Shown one piece after another: positions 1 through 7,958 of a DNA stretch of 10,610 nucleotides; the first letter of the stretch is position 1; every line of letters starts with the position of its first letter. Below the pieces are notes generated by a model. That model did no database searches and was not told where the DNA came from. It saw only the letters and a program-made list of their open reading frames with translations. The DNA is from an uncultured Veillonella sp. (lineage in GTDB: Bacteria; Bacillota; Negativicutes; Veillonellales; Veillonellaceae): positions 1-10,610 of the forward strand of contig URZS01000016.1 of NCBI GenBank assembly GCA_900552445.1, in the 5' to 3' direction. Made by a program: the position numbers and the translations under genes.

Positions 1-80
1 TGAATTTGCCTAAACTACCACGTATAGACTTGTAAGACGCAATCTAGATAATTGATTTGAGTTATATATACAGTTAACAC

Positions 81-113
81 AAAAGCTCCCTATCCAAGGA
101 TAGAGAGCTTTTT
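81..113. terminator. Rho-independent terminator, probably bidirectional
   Basis: Arms AAAAGCTC and CTATCC pair with GGATAG and GAGCTTTT, with one C/A mismatch between the two blocks and a very short AA loop. On the plus strand the stem runs into TTTTTATATTT. On the minus strand the outer A-T pairs provide a run of four T. It would end a rightward gene lying off the left edge and also the leftward addBA transcript, whose last stop codon is about 100 bases away. Seen directly; the two-way use is inferred. Confidence 0.85.
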
Positions 114-211
114 ATATTTGATAGACTTTATATTTGCTATACTATAGGCTACATCTGTACAGATTTATACACTACGTATCAGCCTTATGCCAATCTTACG
201 ATTTTTATAGA

Positions 212-3200
212 CTAATCTATAATGATTGCATCGTGCAAGCGGAAGCTATAGATATAACATGCTTTCACAGGCATTCCCGTCAATCGCTGTAAGGCCTCTT
301 TGTAGAGGTCCATTTGTATTTTATAGCGCTTGATAAGGTCTTCCCCTGATTTGACACGGTCTGTCTTGTAATCTACGAGAACCCATTCACCGTCCTCTTC
401 AAAGGCAGTATCGATAATACCTTGAAGGAATAGATCTTCCCCATCCTCTAAGGTATCATATACGCGTTTTCCTTCAAAAAGCATACTGAACGGCAATTCA
501 CGTTCTATGCGCTTCGCATTGATAAGACGCTTGCCAAGATCAGAACTAAAGAATTTATATAAACTTGTATCGCTTAATAGATTTCGTTCTTCCTCTGTGA
601 TAGTCCCTTTCGTTACGAGTGTATCAAGCTCTTTTGTTAAAGAAGCTTGGGTATACTTCGCAAGAGGAAGCCACTGCATTGCCTCATGCATTAAAGTACC
701 CCATTGAGCACCTGTCAATACATCTTCTTCAGACTGTAGTGCTTGCGGCTTGCGGCCGAATACAGAATTAGCTAAATCATCAGCGGAAACTGTAATAGTT
801 GGTACAGCAACATTACTTGTAGCGTCACGATCAGCATTACGAATATCTAGCTTAATAGCTTGACCTAAGATTGCATCTGAAACAGCTCGTTTAGCCCCTG
901 TATCTACCGTTACAATCGGTTCGTTCAAGGCATCAATAGTGCCTGCTTCCAGTTCACGTTCTTGGAATCGTCGTTTTAATTCACTAACGGAGATTTTAGC
1001 AGTACGACGCGTAGCATCACTGTACGGGTAGGTGTAGTTAAATCGATCTACTATCTCCTGTGGTAGTTCCACAGAGTTAACAACTTGTAATTCACGCACC
1101 TTATTGATAGTCGTTTCATCGATATCCGCTTTATAATCGAGGTCACCGTAGAGAGAACCATCGTGAATTTCCACCTTGATCCGACATTTCTTATCAGGCA
1201 AATCAAAATAGGTCGGCCCTTCGTACTCAACGGCTACGCGCAATGGATTACCACCGTCCAAATGACGGGTAAAGCCCATAATTAACCATTCTAGATACGT
1301 ATTAGCTTGGGTGATAATATCCGTCGGCAACTGCTGTCCTTCCACAGCGGCAACATTGTTAATGAGCTCACCTAGGCTAGATAGTTTACCTGCAGAATTC
1401 TTGAACCCCTTCACAAAACCCGTTAGGAACAATTTATCTCGAGCCCGTGTTAAGGCTACATAGAGAATACGCTGTTCCTCTGCTTTGAGGGCTGCTTCTT
1501 TTACGTCTTTCACGTAGAACCACGGCATTGTTGGGAAGGATACCCGAATATCTGGGAAGTACCCCTTAAGACCAAGTCCTGCGTTTTTATCGATGAGGAG
1601 CTCTGAGCGAAGGTCCATCATATTGAACCGTTTTTGAACGCCAGATAAGAACACCACAGGGAATTCAAGGCCCTTACTCTTATGGATGGTCATGAGGCAC
1701 ACTACATTATCCGCTTCGCTTACCACATTAGCAAGTGGCATATCTTGGTTGCTATCGCGCAAGCTTTCCACAAAGCGTAAGAATCTAAAGAGTCCACGGA
1801 AGCCAGAGGCCTCATAGCCCTTAGCTCTGTCGTATAAGGCGAGCACGTTCGCACGGCGCACAAGACCATTTGGCATGGCACCTACATAGTTTACATAATC
1901 TTGGGATTCGTAAATATCCCATAACAAATCGGTTACACCGTGACGGCGGGACAAGGTACGCCACCGATCCATATGACCAATAAAAGCTAATAAGCGCTCA
2001 TCTTGAGCCTCTTCTGCATAGGCGGGCACGAGAGACCACAAAGAGCCCTCACCAGATAGACGCAAAGCCCCTAGTTCGTTTGCATCAAGACCTACGAGGC
2101 CGGAGTGCAATACCGCAGCCATCAGCAAGTCTTGTTCCGGATTATCTATGATGGATAACAAGGCCAATAGTAATTGAATCTCTTGTGCTTCAAAGTAGCC
2201 ATCCCGTTCGTTTACTACTGCAGGGATACCCGCTTGGCGCATGGCCTCTACGGCACGAGTACCCCAGCCTGCCAAGGATCTGCGCAAAATAGCAAAGTCT
2301 CGCCACTCGATTTGACGGAACGTACCATCTGGATTTTGCACCTTCTTCTTGGCAGCGTGGATTTCCTTAATCTTTTGAATAATGAAATCGAGCTCACGCT
2401 CATTGTTTTCAGGGTCATCTCCTTCGTCCTCGTCGCTTTCAGTAGCACTGAGGGTATCCTTACTCACATCGAGGAGCTGCAATTCCACGTCACCTCCAAC
2501 CCAATCCTCTGGCGCATCCTCAACGATGCGGCCAGGAATGAGGGATTCAGCCTCAGTATAGTTAAGCTCTGCCGCCTCTTCCGTCATGATTTGATAGAAC
2601 AAGAAGTTCGTTGCGGCCAAAATATTTTCGTGAGATCGGAAGTTCTTCGCTAGGTCGATACGGCGCTCCACCGCATCAGTGCCGCCGTAGGTATTGTATT
2701 TCTCCATAAACAGAGAACTGTCCGCCATACGGAAGCTATAAATCGCTTGCTTCACGTCCCCTACGTAGAACCTGTTATCGACACGAGAAATCAAGTTGAT
2801 AATCGTCTCTTGCACGCCGTTCGTATCTTGGTATTCGTCGACCATGATTTCTTTGAACGTATCTTGCAGTTCCTTCGCTACGTCGGATGGCTGAGGGTCA
2901 TCCTCTGTGCCTGGTTCAACGAGAAGGGCTAAACATAAATGTTCCAAGTCGCTGAAATCCATGATACCTTGTTCTTGTTTCATATCTCGATACGCTTTAT
3001 GGAACGCAATAGTGAGTTCCACTAAACCTTCGATGATTGGATATTGAGCCTTGAACTGCTCTTGCAAGGTAGCTTCAGGCACGGTAAATACAGTAGCTTG
3101 CATCGCTTTAAGGTCATCTTTATTTTGGGAACCTAAAGATTTAAACTCTGCTACCAATATAGGATCAAAGGCTTGTGCCTCTTTTGAGCCCATGCGGAAC

Positions 3201-4078
3201 TGGTCCTTAATAAAGGTATCCATATGCTTACAAGCTTCACCCATATCGTCCCATGTTTGAGCATTTAAAAGCATGCCTAGTGCGGCTAGTTGGTTATCGT
3301 ATATGTTCTGCCATTTATGAGGCCCCATTGGATCGAGCAAGATTTGTTCCATCCGTTCTAAGCGCTCACGAATGTGGTCGATAACAGCTACATGTTTATC
3401 CCACATGTATTGGCCCCATAGCGTATCGCTTGGGCTTATAGTCATAGCCTCTTTATAAGGCTCTAAGGCTTTACGTAACCATCCATCAGGATTGGCAAGG
3501 GACATGGCGTAGTTATATAGCGACATAATCTTCGCCGTTAAGCCTGCATCCGATTTATCATCACTGAAGAAGTCCGCCAATTCATAAATATTATAAAGGC
3601 CTTCTTCATAGGATTTAGTTAATAAATCGGCTAATACCTCTTGTTGTAATAGCGCCATTTCTGCTTCGTTGCCGATGCGAGCCGTTGGATTAATATCTAG
3701 CTTGTAGAAATAGGAACGAATTACCCATTGGCAGAAGGAATGCAACGTAGAAATATGAGCAGACGGCAAGAGATTGAGCTGTCGTTCAAGACGCTCTTGC
3801 ATAGTCGCGTCATCAGTAGACTCCATGGCTTTTGCCAAGGCAAGTCCGATGCGGGCACTCATCTCTTGAGCAGCCGCCTTTGTAAAGGTTACAACCATGA
3901 GCTCTTGTACGGATAAGGGATTATCCATATCTTTAAGACGGGTAATAATGCGCTCTACGAGAACTGCCGTTTTACCTGAACCGGCTGCAGCCGCCACAAG
4001 CAGGGTTTGATTATCTAAGGACGAGTCTTTCGGCGCTATGATGGCAGACTCCTGCTCTGGCGTCCATTTAACACCCAT
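212..4078 (-). CDS. addA: ATP-dependent helicase/nuclease subunit A (AddA)
   Basis: AddA is the UvrD/Rep-like 3'-5' helicase and nuclease subunit of AddAB, which resects double-strand DNA ends and prepares them for RecA. With the start used here it has 1288 residues, close to the roughly 1230 of the Bacillus protein. Superfamily 1 motifs appear in order: Walker A AAAAGSGKT (29-37), FTKAAAQEM, Walker B DEYQD (414-418), GDVKQAIYSFR, NFRS, IHKSKGLEF (His799) and YVALTRAR (873-880). The C-terminal RecB-family nuclease has His1131, Asp1223 in GIIDTAF, and Asp1236/Lys1238 in VDYKTD, so it should be active. I chose the ATG at 4078 because AAGGAGGT lies about seven bases upstream; an in-frame ATG at 4102 has no comparable site and would add eight residues. 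The start overlaps the end of addB by 11 bp, so translation is probably coupled. No frameshift or missing motif is seen. Confidence 0.97.
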   Translation of the reverse strand: MGVKWTPEQESAIIAPKDSSLDNQTLLVAAAAGSGKTAVLVERIITRLKDMDNPLSVQELMVVTFTKAAAQEMSARIGLALAKAMESTDDATMQERLERQLNLLPSAHISTLHSFCQWVIRSYFYKLDINPTARIGNEAEMALLQQEVLADLLTKSYEEGLYNIYELADFFSDDKSDAGLTAKIMSLYNYAMSLANPDGWLRKALEPYKEAMTISPSDTLWGQYMWDKHVAVIDHIRERLERMEQILLDPMGPHKWQNIYDNQLAALGMLLNAQTWDDMGEACKHMDTFIKDQFRMGSKEAQAFDPILVAEFKSLGSQNKDDLKAMQATVFTVPEATLQEQFKAQYPIIEGLVELTIAFHKAYRDMKQEQGIMDFSDLEHLCLALLVEPGTEDDPQPSDVAKELQDTFKEIMVDEYQDTNGVQETIINLISRVDNRFYVGDVKQAIYSFRMADSSLFMEKYNTYGGTDAVERRIDLAKNFRSHENILAATNFLFYQIMTEEAAELNYTEAESLIPGRIVEDAPEDWVGGDVELQLLDVSKDTLSATESDEDEGDDPENNERELDFIIQKIKEIHAAKKKVQNPDGTFRQIEWRDFAILRRSLAGWGTRAVEAMRQAGIPAVVNERDGYFEAQEIQLLLALLSIIDNPEQDLLMAAVLHSGLVGLDANELGALRLSGEGSLWSLVPAYAEEAQDERLLAFIGHMDRWRTLSRRHGVTDLLWDIYESQDYVNYVGAMPNGLVRRANVLALYDRAKGYEASGFRGLFRFLRFVESLRDSNQDMPLANVVSEADNVVCLMTIHKSKGLEFPVVFLSGVQKRFNMMDLRSELLIDKNAGLGLKGYFPDIRVSFPTMPWFYVKDVKEAALKAEEQRILYVALTRARDKLFLTGFVKGFKNSAGKLSSLGELINNVAAVEGQQLPTDIITQANTYLEWLIMGFTRHLDGGNPLRVAVEYEGPTYFDLPDKKCRIKVEIHDGSLYGDLDYKADIDETTINKVRELQVVNSVELPQEIVDRFNYTYPYSDATRRTAKISVSELKRRFQERELEAGTIDALNEPIVTVDTGAKRAVSDAILGQAIKLDIRNADRDATSNVAVPTITVSADDLANSVFGRKPQALQSEEDVLTGAQWGTLMHEAMQWLPLAKYTQASLTKELDTLVTKGTITEEERNLLSDTSLYKFFSSDLGKRLINAKRIERELPFSMLFEGKRVYDTLEDGEDLFLQGIIDTAFEEDGEWVLVDYKTDRVKSGEDLIKRYKIQMDLYKEALQRLTGMPVKACYIYSFRLHDAIIID

Positions 4079-7000
4079 GGTTTTCACCTCCTTCGTTACC
4101 ATTATTTTTATCGTTCCTGTTATTTCTATCGTTACTGTTGTTTCCGTCGCTACTGTTATCTCCGTCGTTTAGAGCCTCTTTCATCCGTTCTAATGCATCA
4201 TCTTCAGATAAGCCGGACAGATAATTATATTTATTACGGCTAGAGTCAAAGCGGCATACAGTACGATAGTCGCAATATGTACATGGTCTAAAGCCATTTA
4301 ATTGATATGGCTTAATAGGGAACTGGCCTTCCCCAATATTACGGCCCGTTTCAGCCATTACGTGATTGGTGTAACGACACATTACGTCAAATTCGCCAGA
4401 ATTCTTAACCTTGCGCAAATCTCTACTAGAAATAGTTTGATCCTTTTTCGTAGCGATTGGTACATAAGGTCCTCGTTTAGATCCATAGGACAAAAATTTA
4501 TTGTCGATATGGGTCAACAACTCAACATCGTCTGAGAAGTATCCACTGTTTTGCCATGCGTTGCTTTCTTTCGCAAGTGATATGGCATCCTCATAGGATA
4601 TAGGCGCATCGGCAGGAATTTTAGGGTTCTTCACATAGGAATACACCACAGCCGCAGGAACTATAGATTCACCCTGGCTTTTAACGTAAGCAGATTCTAA
4701 GGCCAACAGATAGGTCATAAGCTGCAATTTAAGGCCATAGTATACATCTTGCGCCGTTACGTGTGCGCCGCCCGATTTGTAGTCAATAACCATACCATAG
4801 GTTTGACCATCTCGGGTATATTCATCGATGCGGTCAATTTGACCGATGAGGCGTAAATAACGATCCTCTCCAAGAGGTACGCGAATCGGATCCCAGCCAC
4901 CTTGGCGGCCAAAATCTTGCTCTAAGTATTTCGTATCAAAATCACTGCGCTTCGACCACTCTACGAGGCGGTCTACCGTTACATGTAATGTTCTTTGTAC
5001 ACGCTGCTCGATTGCCTTTTGGTAGGCATCGCTGGTTTCCTCGCCACCTTGATTCTCTTGTAAAATCTCTTCCGCTACCGTACGGCACAAGTTATGTTGA
5101 TCCTCTTCGTTAAGGTCACGCCATTGTTTATTGTTATCTAATAGATAATTACCTAAACGCTCCAAGTTTGCATGGAGGAATGTACCAATTTCAGGAGCAC
5201 CAAAGGAGCGCACACGACGCGGTTCTAGTTTCAAACCATATTGGGCATAGAATTTGAACGGACATTGCTGATATCTCTCTAGGCGCGTCACAGAACCAGA
5301 CATATAACCTTTAGATAGGAACAATCCATTCACTAAATCCTTCGTAATGACAGGTACATCATTATTATCTCGAATACCACGAGATACCTCACCTAAACGA
5401 GGACGGTAGGTGTCGCTTTCACGAGCCCAGTTATAGAGGCCCCACCACAATGGATTGACCTCATGACCACTAAAGAGGGCGCCCCAGCGCTCAGACAATA
5501 GGGACAAACTCTGTAAAGGTCGCCATACATAATCCGCCTCAGTATCAGGTGCAATAGAGAGCGGAATATCTACCGCCTTATCTACATAACCAAGGGATTC
5601 TAGTCGTTTCACCACGAGAGCTGGCTCAAGACCGGTTCCATCTTCGCCAGAGCTTGCATAGGACAGCGTCAAGGAATGGGATGCCCGCGTCATAGCTAGG
5701 TATAATAGGAAATTCTCGTTGAAAGCCTTCGGCAAAGCCCCTTCCGCCAACGTGATACCGGCCTCTGCCAATTCTTGACGTTCCTTATCCTTAATAAGCC
5801 CTTCATCGCCCATGCTTTGTGGGAATACACCTTGGTTGAGGCCCATGACGAATACCTTAGGCCACCATTGGCTGTAACCACGTTCAATGGTGGTAATCAC
5901 CACATGGTCCAAGGACGGTGGAATCATGGAATAATTTACATCGCTCAAACCTTCTGCGAGAAGTAACATCATCTCATCCAGTGTCAACACTTCGTCCTTC
6001 ATGACCATAGAGACTTCATCTATGAAAGAAATAACAGCATTGTACATCTGTTCATGGCTAGCTTTAGACTCTTGATCACCCACCATTTCTGCGTCCTTCG
6101 CCCATTCATAAAGGCGCTGTGGCACGTGCAAGGTTTCTAAGAGACCATAAAGCTGTTCGCCCCATTCTGCTCCCGTATGTCCTTCGCTATGAGCGGCAAA
6201 GTCAAACCATGGGGATAGGATTTCCATAATAGTTTGTCGTGCTTGATTAACACGCGCTCTACGAGGTGCATCAGTATGACTTTCTTCATCTTGTCCCTCA
6301 TGAAAGCCTCGTAAATACGGCCAGCTTTCACGTTCCCATTTATAATGGTCAATACCAAACTCGAGCACATAGTTTTCCAATTCATCTACGGCCTCACGGC
6401 TCAGTGGCATCAAGTCTGTTTTAAGCAAGAGGAACATACTATCTCGGCTGTAACTATGGCGCACGATATCAAAGAGAGCCGTCAACAATTCCCCTAATGG
6501 ATGATTTTTCATAGGCCGCTGGCGGTCCATAAAATGGGGAATACCATACCGACCGAAGACCTTTTCTAAGGTATCACCGTATGTTTCCGACTCGCGAAGC
6601 ATGATACATACATCGCGGTAACGTGCCTCTGGAGAGGATTCTACGTAGGCTAAAATACGGCGAGCCACCGCATCAGCCTCTCGTTCTCGGTTGTAACCAC
6701 GAATGAGCGGCACAGTAGTACCAGTAGAATTTTGCCTACTAGGACTAGTAAAGTAATTAGCTTCTAATTCTTGTACGATTTGAGGGCCCCGTTTTCCGTC
6801 AAAACCAACCCAATTAATACTAGAGCCATAACGAGCCACTAAGGTGTCATAAATCTCTAAAGGACGACTAAAAAGATGTTCTCCTCGACGAGCAAGATGT
6901 AAGTTCTTTGGAGCCGTTGGCAAGTCGATGGTAATAACCGCTTCCTTCGCCAAATCAAACAAGGTATAGATCAACTCGTAGTGTGTGGGTGTAAACCAAT

Positions 7001-7616
7001 GGAAGCCATCAATAAAGACGTGGCTGTCTTCCATCAGTGGAGATTGAGGCAAAGCCTCAACGATTTCCATGATAGGATCAATGTCGCGCTCCCCATGACG
7101 ACTGATTTCCTCTTCATAGGCAGCCATACAAATAGCAAGTTCGCGCAATTTCTTTTGTAATACTTTATTTTTAACGGACTCCGCCCCACGTTCAAGGTCA
7201 TCAGGTCCTACGCGGAAGGCGCGAAACTCAGAAAAGAGCTGTTGCAATACAGAAGAAAACTCAGGTTGTTTTGTAGCCTGTTCTAATAAGCCTAGCTCCT
7301 TTTGTTTCCGCTTCATAACAAGGCGCAACAACATAGACCGGCCAAAGCTAGATAAGCTTGATTGACCGGCCTCTTTGGAGCCTATCGATTGATATACTTG
7401 GTACCCCAAACGACCAAAGCCTACGACACGGACCGTAGTAAAGCCTTTTTCAGGCATAAATTCAGCAAGTTCCCTCTCCACCCGATAGGTGGCTGGTTCA
7501 GGAACGAGTAAGATTATAGGTTCCCCTGGACAATCAGTCATCACTTGACGTATCCGTTCATATACGGCACGCGTCTTGCCTGATCCTGCTCGTCCATAAT
7601 AGACGCTAATATTCAT
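4068..7616 (-). CDS. addB: ATP-dependent nuclease subunit B (AddB)
   Basis: AddB is the second subunit of the AddAB recombination helicase-nuclease. In characterised AddAB its nuclease cuts the strand ending 5' at the break, and an iron-sulfur cluster staples the nuclease domain. The product has 1182 residues, close to the usual 1150-1170. An N-terminal Walker A, GRAGSGKT (8-15), is followed by the helicase-like region, which in this family is inactive as a helicase and serves Chi recognition. The C-terminal nuclease shows His815 in GTFLHANLE, Asp928 in GQIDRID, and Asp945/Lys947 in VIDYKSG. The cluster ligands are Cys785 (YQQCPFKF) and Cys1112, Cys1115, Cys1121 in C-x2-C-x5-C spacing. The start has AGGGAGG four bases upstream. 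It is the first gene of the operon. Oddity: residues 1150-1182 form a low-complexity Asn/Asp/Gly tail made by an 18-bp DNA repeat, beyond the last nuclease-domain cysteine. Confidence 0.96.
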   Translation of the reverse strand: MNISVYYGRAGSGKTRAVYERIRQVMTDCPGEPIILLVPEPATYRVERELAEFMPEKGFTTVRVVGFGRLGYQVYQSIGSKEAGQSSLSSFGRSMLLRLVMKRKQKELGLLEQATKQPEFSSVLQQLFSEFRAFRVGPDDLERGAESVKNKVLQKKLRELAICMAAYEEEISRHGERDIDPIMEIVEALPQSPLMEDSHVFIDGFHWFTPTHYELIYTLFDLAKEAVITIDLPTAPKNLHLARRGEHLFSRPLEIYDTLVARYGSSINWVGFDGKRGPQIVQELEANYFTSPSRQNSTGTTVPLIRGYNREREADAVARRILAYVESSPEARYRDVCIMLRESETYGDTLEKVFGRYGIPHFMDRQRPMKNHPLGELLTALFDIVRHSYSRDSMFLLLKTDLMPLSREAVDELENYVLEFGIDHYKWERESWPYLRGFHEGQDEESHTDAPRRARVNQARQTIMEILSPWFDFAAHSEGHTGAEWGEQLYGLLETLHVPQRLYEWAKDAEMVGDQESKASHEQMYNAVISFIDEVSMVMKDEVLTLDEMMLLLAEGLSDVNYSMIPPSLDHVVITTIERGYSQWWPKVFVMGLNQGVFPQSMGDEGLIKDKERQELAEAGITLAEGALPKAFNENFLLYLAMTRASHSLTLSYASSGEDGTGLEPALVVKRLESLGYVDKAVDIPLSIAPDTEADYVWRPLQSLSLLSERWGALFSGHEVNPLWWGLYNWARESDTYRPRLGEVSRGIRDNNDVPVITKDLVNGLFLSKGYMSGSVTRLERYQQCPFKFYAQYGLKLEPRRVRSFGAPEIGTFLHANLERLGNYLLDNNKQWRDLNEEDQHNLCRTVAEEILQENQGGEETSDAYQKAIEQRVQRTLHVTVDRLVEWSKRSDFDTKYLEQDFGRQGGWDPIRVPLGEDRYLRLIGQIDRIDEYTRDGQTYGMVIDYKSGGAHVTAQDVYYGLKLQLMTYLLALESAYVKSQGESIVPAAVVYSYVKNPKIPADAPISYEDAISLAKESNAWQNSGYFSDDVELLTHIDNKFLSYGSKRGPYVPIATKKDQTISSRDLRKVKNSGEFDVMCRYTNHVMAETGRNIGEGQFPIKPYQLNGFRPCTYCDYRTVCRFDSSRNKYNYLSGLSEDDALERMKEALNDGDNSSDGNNSNDRNNRNDKNNGNEGGENHGC
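4086..4093 (-). promoter_or_regulatory. addA ribosome binding site inside the addB coding sequence
   Basis: Read on the minus strand this is AAGGAGGT, an almost perfect Shine-Dalgarno, 7 bases before the ATG at 4078. It decides the addA start over the upstream in-frame ATG at 4102. The same bases encode Glu-Gly-Gly near the AddB C-terminus and form the last unit of the 18-bp repeat array, so the AddB tail sequence is constrained here by addA translation. Confidence 0.9.
4086..4157 (-). repeat. Four 18-bp imperfect tandem units in the addB 3' end
   Basis: On the plus strand the units start at 4086, 4104, 4122 and 4140, and a partial fifth continues from 4158 for about 12 bases. The two middle units differ at only two positions (ATTTTTATCGTTCCTGTT and ATTTCTATCGTTACTGTT). 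The outer ones are more diverged. Because 18 is a multiple of three, they encode six-residue repeats in AddB: NSSDGN, NSNDRN, NRNDKN, NGNEGG. Gain or loss of a unit would keep both genes in frame. Seen directly by alignment of the units. Confidence 0.85.
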
Positions 7617-7620
7617 GAGA

Positions 7621-7627
7621 CCTCCCT
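7621..7627 (-). promoter_or_regulatory. addB ribosome binding site
   Basis: AGGGAGG on the minus strand, only four bases (TCTC) from the ATG at 7616, a rather tight spacing. A 13-bp palindrome begins one base further upstream, so a protein or an mRNA hairpin there could affect initiation. The site supports 7616 as the start. Confidence 0.75.
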
Positions 7628-7628
7628 A

Positions 7629-7641
7629 GTGAAACTTTCAC
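7629..7641. promoter_or_regulatory. Operator-like palindrome in the addB leader
   Basis: GTGAAA-C-TTTCAC is a perfect inverted repeat with 6-bp arms, lying next to the addB Shine-Dalgarno. It could be a repressor site, or a small mRNA hairpin of five pairs with a three-base loop next to the ribosome binding site. It does not match the Firmicutes LexA box as I know it (CGAAC...GTTCG type). Function is inferred from position only. Confidence 0.35.
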
Positions 7642-7700
7642 CATCTCAGTTTATATAATTTATATAATCAGTAAATTTCATCTTATTTATATATTTCTCG

Positions 7701-7730
7701 GTCTTAGGTCTAGCCTAAAACTATTTTTTT
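7701..7730 (+). terminator. Orphan terminator-like hairpin in the addB leader region
   Basis: GTCTTAGG (7701-7708), loop TCTAG, then CCTAAAAC (7714-7721) form an eight-position stem with one C/A mismatch, followed by TA and seven T (7724-7730). The shape is that of a plus-strand intrinsic terminator, yet no plus-strand gene precedes it. It could end antisense transcription coming out of addB or a very short RNA. Two TATAAT boxes on the plus strand at 7654 and 7663 lie just upstream but have no convincing -35. Confidence 0.4.
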
Positions 7731-7823
7731 CGATATAATATGTTACTGTACTAAGTATTATTATATAGTAATATGACATTCTGTGCTTAATTCTGGGGTA
7801 AATTTAAGCTAATTGTACAATAT

Positions 7824-7853
7824 TTGACTCATCTGATTATATTTGTTTATAAT
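7824..7853 (+). promoter_or_regulatory. Upstream sigma-70-type promoter for the secreted-protein gene
   Basis: TTGACT at 7824-7829 and TATAAT at 7848-7853 are separated by 18 bases, matching the vegetative consensus at 11 of 12 positions. Transcription would begin near 7860, leaving about 100 bases of leader. A 10-bp palindrome, ATTGTACAAT (7812-7821), sits two bases upstream of the -35 box and could be an operator. Confidence 0.75.
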
Positions 7854-7875
7854 TAAGAAAAAAATTTATATTTTA

Positions 7876-7904
7876 TTTACAATTAACAGAATTTCATATA
7901 TAAT
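7876..7904 (+). promoter_or_regulatory. Downstream sigma-70-type promoter for the secreted-protein gene
   Basis: TTTACA at 7876-7881 and TATAAT at 7899-7904 with the ideal 17-base spacer, matching 11 of 12 consensus positions in an A/T-rich setting. Transcription would begin near 7911, about 50 bases before the ATG. Together with the promoter 52 bases upstream it makes a tandem pair, which suggests high expression. The Shine-Dalgarno TAGGAG (7944-7949) is nine bases from the ATG. Confidence 0.85.
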
Positions 7905-7958
7905 ACATGTTAGTATTTGTGTTATTTGTAAAAATCATGTATTTAGGAGTGAATTATT

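Larger units (their letters stand above)
7617..7958. other. AT-rich divergent intergenic region (addB / secreted protein)
   Basis: About 340 bases with no gene, separating addB (leftward) from the secreted-protein gene (rightward). It is much richer in A and T than either gene. It holds the addB ribosome binding site and palindrome, a terminator-like hairpin at 7701-7730, and two tandem rightward promoters at 7824-7853 and 7876-7904. The leftward addBA promoter must also lie here, since addB is first in its operon, but I could not identify one confidently. A TATAAT on the minus strand at 7760-7765 lacks a good -35 partner. Confidence 0.7.

Noticed and set aside
3..35. Short open stretch on the plus strand (reads ...NLPKLPRIDL, stop) that could be the end of a gene entering from the left.
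   Set aside because: Eleven codons are too few to judge, and other frames close even sooner. The terminator at 81-113 makes an upstream rightward gene plausible, but its stop could lie outside the window.
153..164. Perfect palindrome ATCTGTACAGAT downstream of addA.
   Set aside because: It sits in a transcript tail with no promoter or gene to control. A 12-bp palindrome in AT-rich DNA can arise by chance. It shares only the TGTACA core with the one at 7812-7821.
206..221. Hairpin TATAGA-CTAA-TCTATA over the addA stop codon.
   Set aside because: A six-pair stem, nearly all A-T, with no T-run on the minus strand. Too weak to be called a terminator.
2174..2653. A 159-codon plus-strand reading frame inside addA.
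   Set aside because: It lies wholly opposite conserved AddA helicase sequence, has no recognisable domain, and is best read as a shadow frame.
212..7616. Possibility that the addBA pair is a novel defence or anti-phage helicase-nuclease system.
   Set aside because: All hallmark motifs of housekeeping AddA and AddB are present in normal order and size, and no defence-type neighbour is seen.
7760..7765. TATAAT on the minus strand as the addBA promoter.
   Set aside because: The sequence 16-19 bases upstream does not resemble a -35 box, and the leader would be about 140 bases.
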